Assembly: GCA_025331125.1 (NCBI GenBank)
Contig: JAOALB010000077.1
Coordinates: 185,068 to 249,067, forward strand
From: Mycogone perniciosa
Lineage: Eukaryota; Ascomycota; Sordariomycetes; Hypocreales; Hypocreaceae
Direction of reading: 5' to 3'
DNA: 64,000 nt
Of the stretch, positions 57,247 to 64,000 are shown in pieces. The position numbers and the translations under genes were made by a program. The notes beneath the pieces are model-generated. The model saw only the letters and a program-made list of their open reading frames with translations. It did no database searches and was not told the DNA's origin. How positions within the stretch are numbered: the stretch's first letter is position 1; each line of letters starts with the position of its first letter.

Positions 57247-60200
57247 TTAGGCTTGTGCATATCCTCCCACCCTCTCAAATATTTTAGCCACTCTCGCATG
57301 ACCGTTCTGTCTTGCCACAATAATCGCCGTGTCCCCATTCTCATCCACCAGGTGGGGATTCGCTCCAGCATCCATTAAAATACGCACAACTCGCTCACAA
57401 GCCCATTTAGACGGCCAGAATAGAGGTGATCTCCTGGTAATTGACATGGAGTTGACATCCACGTCTCTCCTTTGCGCCAGAACCTCAACGACTGCCTCGT
57501 GTTTATACCGCGCTGCGATCCATAATGGCGTTTCCCCCCTGATATTTTTTATGTCTGGCTTCGTTCCTTCGCGTATGAGCTGTTTAATATACTGAGCATC
57601 TCCAGCCTTCGCAGCGTTATAGAACTTTGCGATGGAACGCCATTCTTCCTGAACAGAGACAAGTCCACTCTGCTGAGAGAGGAGAGTAAGAACCTCATCT
57701 TGACCATATATCGCCGCAGCCTTCACGACCTCCTATGTGATGGTGATCTGGTCTCCTCTTCGGTCGAGGAGCAGCGCCATCACTTCTTTGCCATTCCTGG
57801 AATTTTCCGCTGCAGCCTTTACTACCTCCTCTGTGATGGTGATCTGGTCTCCTTTTCGGTCGAGGAGCAGCGCCATCATTTCCTTGCCATTCTCCCAATT
57901 TCCTGCCGCAGCCTTTAGCACCCGTTCAGTTACCCTTCCCTTCCGTTTAAGCAGGCTATGCAAAACATTTAGATGTCCTGACAGAGCGGCCTGTTCAAGT
58001 GGCGTTCTGTTAAAAGCGTCAAGGCAATCAACATCAATAAAATAGACCAACTTCTCCAGATCACATTCTTGATCACTCGACCCATAGACAAAATCCACCA
58101 GGGCAGGAACCCCCCACTGTCCAGCTATATGTAAAATTGAGAATTCTTGTGGAATTGCTCCGAAAGCATACCGGTTACGACCATCTGACCTTAGCCGCTG
58201 TAGCCATTGCTCCCGACACGGAGACTTGATTTTGAAAAACTCAGCCTGAGAGTCCCTCACTTCGAATTTCAACCGCCATACGTGCGTGATTGGGCCAATC
58301 TTTTGTTGCGTAAGCGGAGAATTTTTCATGCGGCTGTTTCCTGCCATGGAACTGGTCGATGAGGACATCAATACAGCGATAGGCAACGTTTGCATGTGCT
58401 TCGAGCTCGTTGAATTTGCTAGAACCATCTCTGATTAAATAGTCCTTCACAGACTGATGCAAAAGAAGCACGTTTTCGTCCTGAATGATAACCATTAGGC
58501 GACAGGACTCGATTTGCTCCCGTGTGAACTGGACTCGGGTCTCCAAGTTCTCTTCTTCCTGGTGTAGTTGGCAAGCTTCTGAGAGCTCCAATATGCTGAG
58601 TGGCCGCAGGCTCACGGCGACGAAGCTCAGGATACGTCGGATTAAATCAAGTTCAGCCCCCTCTTTTTCAAGTGCAGTCTCGAGAAGATTTTTGTAGAGA
58701 GAATGAAGTCCTTTAGGCATGTTCTGTAAGAATTGGATAGCGTTCTTTGAAGGAATATCCTTCAGCTCCTCACACGCTAAGCCAACCCAGAGGAAAGTGC
58801 CTTCGGCTTTGTCTCTGAGGATATCACTGACTTCTCTTTTGAGCTTATCTGTGTAATCTTCAAGGTTTGCTACTCTTTCCTCGATGAACCGATCAATATC
58901 CTGCGTTGCCTGGGGGAAGGAAGCCAAGTCCTTATTTCTGAATACTTTTAAGGATCTGTATATCTCAGGATATCGCCGACTAGTTACTAATATTCGGATA
59001 TTTGACGGGGATTTCCGGTTCTGGAAGGTTTCTCGCAGCTGATGTAACAGGGTCTTTTGCGATTCGCGATCGCATTCATCCAGCGCGTCAATAATGCAGT
59101 ACTTTCGGCCCGTGTTTTGGTCCTCGGCGGCGGCCATGAATATTGTCCAGAGAGCGTCGAACGATTTAAATAGCTCTGCCCCACGCTCATTATACTTTGG
59201 CAAGAGGTAGTCGAGAAGCTGCGGGTGCTGCTGTACGAGTTGGAGGAGAAGCCCCCTGATGATTGATGAGGCCGTCTTCCGTTTATCGAAGCTAGAGTCG
59301 CAGAAAAAATATGCCAGCATTTTCCCATCCGTTGCGGAGAAAGCCGTCGATAGCCCCTCGGTAAGGAATATGGACATGGTGGATTTTCCTGTCCCAGGGT
59401 TCCCATGAAGCCACAAAACATCGGTCGCTTGGCTCTCGGAGCATGCCGTCTGCCCTGAACCAAGCCATGCAGTGAGCTGTTCCGTGCCGAGTATCCACTC
59501 GCAGGTGCGAGTAGCGCGGTCTCCTTTCTTGCGTTTCAATGCATTCCTGTCCTCGGACGGATCGGTCAGGAAGAGGTCGCGTAGACAGTCTCGGGCCTCC
59601 GGCTTCTCCCTTAAGGCATCTTGACAGTCTGTCAGTAAGGCTACGCGAAAATAGGCGCGAAGACTTACATGTTCTATCGGTGATGATTGGACTTGCTGTC
59701 AATAAGGTTAGCGACGTTTTAAATTAAGAAACAATAAGACGTACGATGGTTCCGAAGGTGAACGATATCCTTCGCATTGGTGCACATCTCAGATATCGTC
59801 GCCGAGACAGTCAAGAATGAGCGGTCGGTTGGGCCATGGTATTTATTTATCTTCAGGTGATCCGTCTGGAGGGTATATCTGTCAAGACCTGGGATGCAAG
59901 CAGAGGCCTCTTCCACGACCTAGAGACGTAAATACGGATACCGGGTATTAAGATTTTTTACATACCATTCCTTTTGCCGCTCCCGCAATCCCAACCCGCC
60001 GCCCATAGTCCGTTTCATAGAGTTCGCTAAAACAAGAGACGGGTATCGAAAGTCTATTGCGCAGCCGGCAGAAACTGTGTAGTTTGTCTTGTAGCGTGGG
60101 CTCATCGAAACCAAGTTCCCTGATTATTCCGCGGTGTGAGCCTGCCTGTTGCGTAAGCCACGCGATGGAATCGACGAAGGGTTGCCACTTTGTGCCCCGG

Positions 60201-60952
60201 AAGGGGGTGCCTAGAAACACGAGGCCGACAGTCATCTTCGGCAAGTACTTGAATTTGTCCTCGGAGTCAGCGTGCAGAAGGCCCTGAAAGTTGTAGATTA
60301 GCTAAAAGCACGGCCAGAGAAGACAAACCAGCTCACATGAACAATGACATTTCCACCTAGGCTATGGCCGACGAAGATAATCGGACGGCCACAGCCGCCG
60401 TCTCGGAATGAGTGTACGCTATGCATGAGTTCCTCTCCACAGAGCTGGAGGCGTGTCTTCGGGGCGTCGGAGTGCCATTTCGACTCATAGTTGTACACAA
60501 TAATCCTCGCCTTGGGTACCTTCGCGGGCAGCATATCAGGGTCTCCAAGCCAGTTAATATGCTTGTTGCCGTCTTTGCATACCCACGACCAGTCAACGTT
60601 TGACCCAAGACCGTGTACAGCAATGATGCTGCCTTAGTTAGATCGATGCTCCGTAGTGCCGATTCTGAACACTTACTCAACCTCGGTTTCCTTATTGGCG
60701 TCGTCAGTCGGGTACAATATCTCAAGAGGCTGTCGGGCACGATTCTATAGTGGTGTTAATACGTATATTGCCTATTCGACTGTGGACTCTACAAACATGT
60801 TTTTCCTCTCCCGGCAAGTCATCAGCGGAATGCTCCTGTGGTCGCGAGATTGGCGAGCGTTTGTTTCCTGCTGACAGCCACAGCCACAGGTACGCGATGG
60901 CGGCGACGCAAGCTAGAATAAGGACTAGCTCAGATCGTGCAAGATCCATCAT
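57247..60952 (-). pseudogene. NLR: membrane anchor, alpha/beta hydrolase, NACHT, 32-residue repeats, ankyrins; broken twice
   Basis: Exons 60797-60952, 60677-60744, 60337-60628, 59966-60283, 59745-59919, 59669-59695 and one starting at 59628 join in phase. Exon 1 carries a membrane helix (ELVLILACVAAIAYLWLWL). Next is a SesB-like serine hydrolase: IIAVHGLGSN and the nucleophile elbow GHSLGG (Ser about 164). The NACHT domain follows, with P-loop GNPGTGKST and Walker B IIDALDECD, then a helical arm with LLLHQSVKDYLIRDG, about two 32-residue repeats (EEVVKAAAEN...MALLLDRRGDQITIT) and a C-terminal ankyrin block (GETPLWIAARYKHEAVV, NGDTAIIVARQNGHARV). A one-base frameshift lies at about 58241-58300, and TAG at 57733-57735 replaces the GAG of the previous repeat. 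Fungal NLRs of this design act in non-self recognition and cell death. Both breaks could also be sequencing errors. Confidence 0.8.
57737..57928 (-). repeat. Tandem 96-bp coding repeat in the NLR
   Basis: Two adjacent units start at 57737 and 57833, exactly 96 bp (32 codons) apart, with only a handful of differences. They encode the repeat with MALLLDRRGDQITIT. The next unit is diverged (ERVLKAAAGNWENG to LLKRKG). Near-identical repeats in fungal NLRs are known to expand and contract and to set specificity. Confidence 0.8.
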
Positions 60953-62199
60953 AGCCACCACTAGCTGCGGGATTCGGGTTTCGAATATTTTTGATGCTTG
61001 CAAGTTTCACTTGTTGAACAAGGTAACAGAACACGCTGGATTGTGGAGAACGATGTCGATCTCGTAAACTCGATAGGTAGTATCAAGAGCAGTTCTTGCT
61101 TGTACTAGATGTTCTCTCGGCAAGAAATACTATAAGGAGGGAAGAAATGAAAAAGGAACATCACGAGAAGGCTACTGGGCAGATTGGGCTCGGTTGGGTT
61201 TGCGGGGATAGATTGGCCGAAGCGGGGTGTTTTCTTTTCGGGCGTGAGGCACATGTACCGACGAATCCAGCGTTGCCAAAACTACCGTGTGCGTCATGGT
61301 GCTTCAAATCACATGTTCCTGCAACTAATCATCCCTTCTGCTGGTTCATGCGATAGGTGACTATGCCGCCGCTAATCATTCTGCCACATGTGAACTGTCT
61401 TGCGACTCTATGAGCATATATATTATAGAGGAAAGAAATCACAGTGTATACTAGATTTGAATAAGGTGACTCTGATTAGGCGAGCACAAAAAATCCTGCC
61501 TTTGCTTTTTTTTTAGCCACAGTTGCACCTCGGGACTCCTTATGTAACCCTCACTGTCTCCGGCCACGGTCGGAAAGAAACGGCCCCTACTTAAAAGGTT
61601 TTAAACTTAAAATATGGACGCTGAACTTAGCCAGGGGAGGCAATGAGAGGATACGGCCCACTTTTCATCATTGAAGATGACGTTGAAGATGACGTTGAAG
61701 ATATACTCCCATAGCCGTGTAGTTGCTCACTCTGGGTGAACCTGGGCATCATTCCACAAGCGCTGCAAGAAACGAGTTGTGACAACGGACATTGTGTGGG
61801 AACTGGACAATATGGGATGGCATTAATGAAATGTAGCAGATAGAACTCTACGGTTCAATACAGTTAATTACGCCTGAGCATCAATGTTGGGTATGAATAG
61901 TTTTTCCCAGTTATCGTTCTCGCCTCACTTTATGCAAGTTTGGCCTGTTGTACGCAGCTAGTATAGGTATCACAGTCACCTAACGAATGGGGAACTAAAG
62001 ATTATTGATGGCTAGGCGGAGCTGGCAAGCATTGAAGGCAAGAAGTAGGCACCAAAAGGCGAACATTAGGGTCGCCGCGGACACAGGCAACGCTTCACCC
62101 CCGCCCAACATCGTCTTGCGAGCCGCCAAGGCATCGCGTGCCTGCTGCACCCAACCGGATCTAACTGAGACATAAGGGCGAGAACAATAAGCCGTATGA
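60953..62199. other. Upstream region of the NLR; no gene seen
   Basis: About 1.25 kb. The first part is the NLR promoter. A 12-bp tandem repeat (TTGAAGATGACG, 2.75 copies) is at 61671-61703. No ORF or RNA gene with support. Confidence 0.5.
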
Positions 62200-62200
62200 A

Positions 62201-62829
62201 GTAACCCTAGTAATTGTAGTGAGGTAGAGAAGTTACTGGCAATGTACTGGTGGGTTTATGGTCAATTTACATGTAGCTGCTATGGCAATGTGATTGCTGG
62301 TACCTGTTTAGCTGTTAAGGGCATAATGCTGTTACTAGTAATAGAGAGGAACGAGTTAGACGCGAGAATGAAAATAAGATACTAGTAATATCTTAATTTT
62401 GCACTAGGGTTACCAGGAACGCTTTTAAATCACCCGAAAATTACTGGTAATACATTGCCTTATTTAGATCAGTTACCGGTAATACAATCAAAAAATTACC
62501 AGTAGCTCTAGTGTCCTAGTAACCACTTCTATAGCGACGAACTTTAGTACTGGTAATCCAGGGGTACTGCTAATTTTAAATTTTACATTACTGGTAATTG
62601 CTGGGCGGTTAACGAACTTGCTAGTAACAAATCACCTTTAGTTACTAGTATTGATCCTTATCTTTTATAGAGTTACTGGAAATAAAAATACCTATAACTC
62701 GGACTAGTACTTAGTCGCGCCCCTTCATAAGTAACTAGTAGCATCCTCGTGGGATTCGCTATTTTAGGCATCTCCTTTAAAAAAAAAGAGATAACCTAAA
62801 AAATACCTCTGTAACTTGGTTACCAGCAC
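62201..62829. repeat. Cluster of TTAC(T/C)(A/G)GTAA palindromes
   Basis: Perfect palindromes are TTACTAGTAA at 62333-62342 and TTACCGGTAA at 62474-62483. TTACTGGTAA occurs at 62442 and 62589, GTACTGGTAA at 62548, TTACTAGTAT at 62643, TTACCAGTAG at 62497, TTACTGGCAA at 62234, TACTAGTAAT at 62381, TTACCAGGAA at 62411, TTACTGGAAA at 62674, TAACTAGTAG at 62733 and TTACCAGCAC at about 62820. Spacings are irregular (about 20-60 bp) and the DNA between copies is unrelated, so this is not an ordinary tandem repeat. Confidence 0.75.
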
Positions 62830-64000
62830 AGCAAAACTTATATCCGGACCATAGCTTAAAGTGCTCCGGGAGTTGCAAGTGTGCGTGAGTACTCTGGATA
62901 TTGCTGTAGTATAATTCCAAGACACAATTAAGCCTCTCCGGTGGTAGATGAGACAAACGTAGACTTAGAGCATTTAGGCGTCCTAAACTGCCTGGTTTAT
63001 ACATAGGAATAGGAATAATGGTTGGAGGAACGGCGTGGACTGTATTGGTAGCAAGTTCAATTGATAGGGGTTATAGAACAGGGTTACTGGCGCTTAGACG
63101 ATGAAGTCTTTCAAAATCGCCCTCCCCGACATGACCATGGCATATATATTAATCCACTGGCCAACTACGGAAAAGGGCTAATAGTTAATTATGGTGACGC
63201 GTTCGAACACCCTTGCTGTTACCTATGGTATTGGATCCTTCACCTCCAATGCTCAATTTTAGGTGACGGGGAACTTCTTCAACTTGTTGCGTATATCGGT
63301 ATCGTGTAGTTAGCGGTCATCTCACTCTATAGGGATCAAATGGCACCTGAATTCCATCTCTGTTCATCTCTCCGGCTGTTGTCTTGCGGATCGATGTCGA
63401 TCGATCACTGATAGTTTCCCGGCCAGCCAATTTATAGTGCTAGAAGAACGCGACGCGTTCTTCTTAGCCGCTCTCTTAGACCCTCCTAGTATTCCTACAA
63501 GCAATATCCTTCGCGTTTCCTTCTGCCGCTAATTTTCCACCAATCCACGCTATCTGACACAACTCCCAGTTCACATCAGCCAAAAACTGTTGCCAATTTG
63601 ATGGCGTGATACAACCATCGTAAGTTGGCCAGCAACTGCTATTTTCATCACCGCCTAGAGTCGATCCTTCGTCCTGTTTCTCTTCATGTGTAGCAGCGCC
63701 ATGTTCTGCTGCTTCTCCCTGCTCACTTGTCATATCTAGAGCAGATCCGCACCGATACAGGCTAGCTGGCCATAAGTCGTAATCAGCTGATGGCCTTGCC
63801 TTTTCGTTGACCTTGTCTAGAAGACTCAAGTCATCCTTTGCGGGCCATGCCTCTTGGATGGGTCACCGCGAGCGCTCTGTGCTGACTGAGTATCATCTCC
63901 GGTATGCGATTGTCCCGGCGCGCCTTGTACCATCGGGGTCGATATGCAAGGGATTTTTGCCCTGGCGCTAAACGGCGAGGTCGGTCGCGATATCCATCTC
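62830..64000. other. Right end of window; only unassigned frames
   Basis: A minus-strand frame at 63476-63829, open upstream to a stop near 63860 but without an upstream ATG, encodes an acidic segment then SNWQQFLADVNWELCQIAWI; it may be an exon or relic of an unknown gene. A 75-codon minus-strand frame at 62777-63004 (SLGRLNALSLRLSHLPPERL) is weakly LRR- or F-box-like. Neither is strong enough to call a gene. Confidence 0.35.

Noticed and set aside
62201..62829. CRISPR array
   Set aside because: The repeated unit is a 10-bp palindrome with uneven spacing in a eukaryotic genome; no direct repeats of CRISPR length.

Overview
The window is from a filamentous ascomycete (Pezizomycotina; most likely Sordariomycetes, perhaps Hypocreales). 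This rests on the many 45-100 bp GT-AG introns with CTAAC/CTRAY-type branch sites, Pezizomycotina-type versions of the housekeeping proteins, fungal NLR (NACHT plus repeat) genes and a restless-type hAT transposase. The species cannot be named from sequence alone.

Region 1 (about 1-35.5 kb) is conserved core genome. In order it holds: Cdc42 GTPase (-); a VMA22/CCDC115-like V-ATPase assembly factor (+); a neurochondrin-family protein (-) sharing a promoter region with a CLC chloride transporter (+); DNA ligase I/Cdc9 (-) with a probable second upstream start giving a mitochondrial form; pyruvate dehydrogenase E1 alpha (-); an F-box/WD40 ubiquitin ligase receptor of the Cdc4/FWD-1 type (-); a ZIP9-like metal transporter (-) divergent from an NFKBIL1-like protein (+); a small secreted, probably GPI-anchored protein (-); the TORC2 subunit Sin1 (-) divergent from a PRCC-domain protein (+); and an unrecognised Ser/Pro-rich protein (-). 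These are independent housekeeping genes, not a pathway cluster. Exon boundaries were worked out by hand from splice signals and reading phase.

Region 2 (about 35.5-64 kb) is accessory. Intact-looking genes are sparse: an 84-residue secreted CSalpha-beta defensin-like peptide at 39.1 kb with a probable 9-nt microexon, an intronless GMC oxidoreductase at 46-47.6 kb, and a tRNA-Leu(UAA) with an intron at 54.4 kb. The rest is a graveyard: a NACHT-ankyrin NLR with four in-frame stops, a damaged hAT transposase, an F-box-type gene with one frameshift and one stop, a TPR relic, a possible membrane-protein relic, and a second NLR (membrane anchor, alpha/beta hydrolase, NACHT, high-identity 96-bp repeats, ankyrins) with one frameshift and one stop.

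Two short motifs run through the non-coding DNA. TACGGAGTA and its complement occur about 30 times, and I found none inside the gene models. A family of palindromes of the form TTAC(T/C)(A/G)GTAA is packed into about 600 bp at 62.2-62.8 kb. The best candidates for something new are the defensin-like gene, the 62-kb palindrome cluster, the dispersed TACGGAGTA motif and the repeat-bearing NLR.
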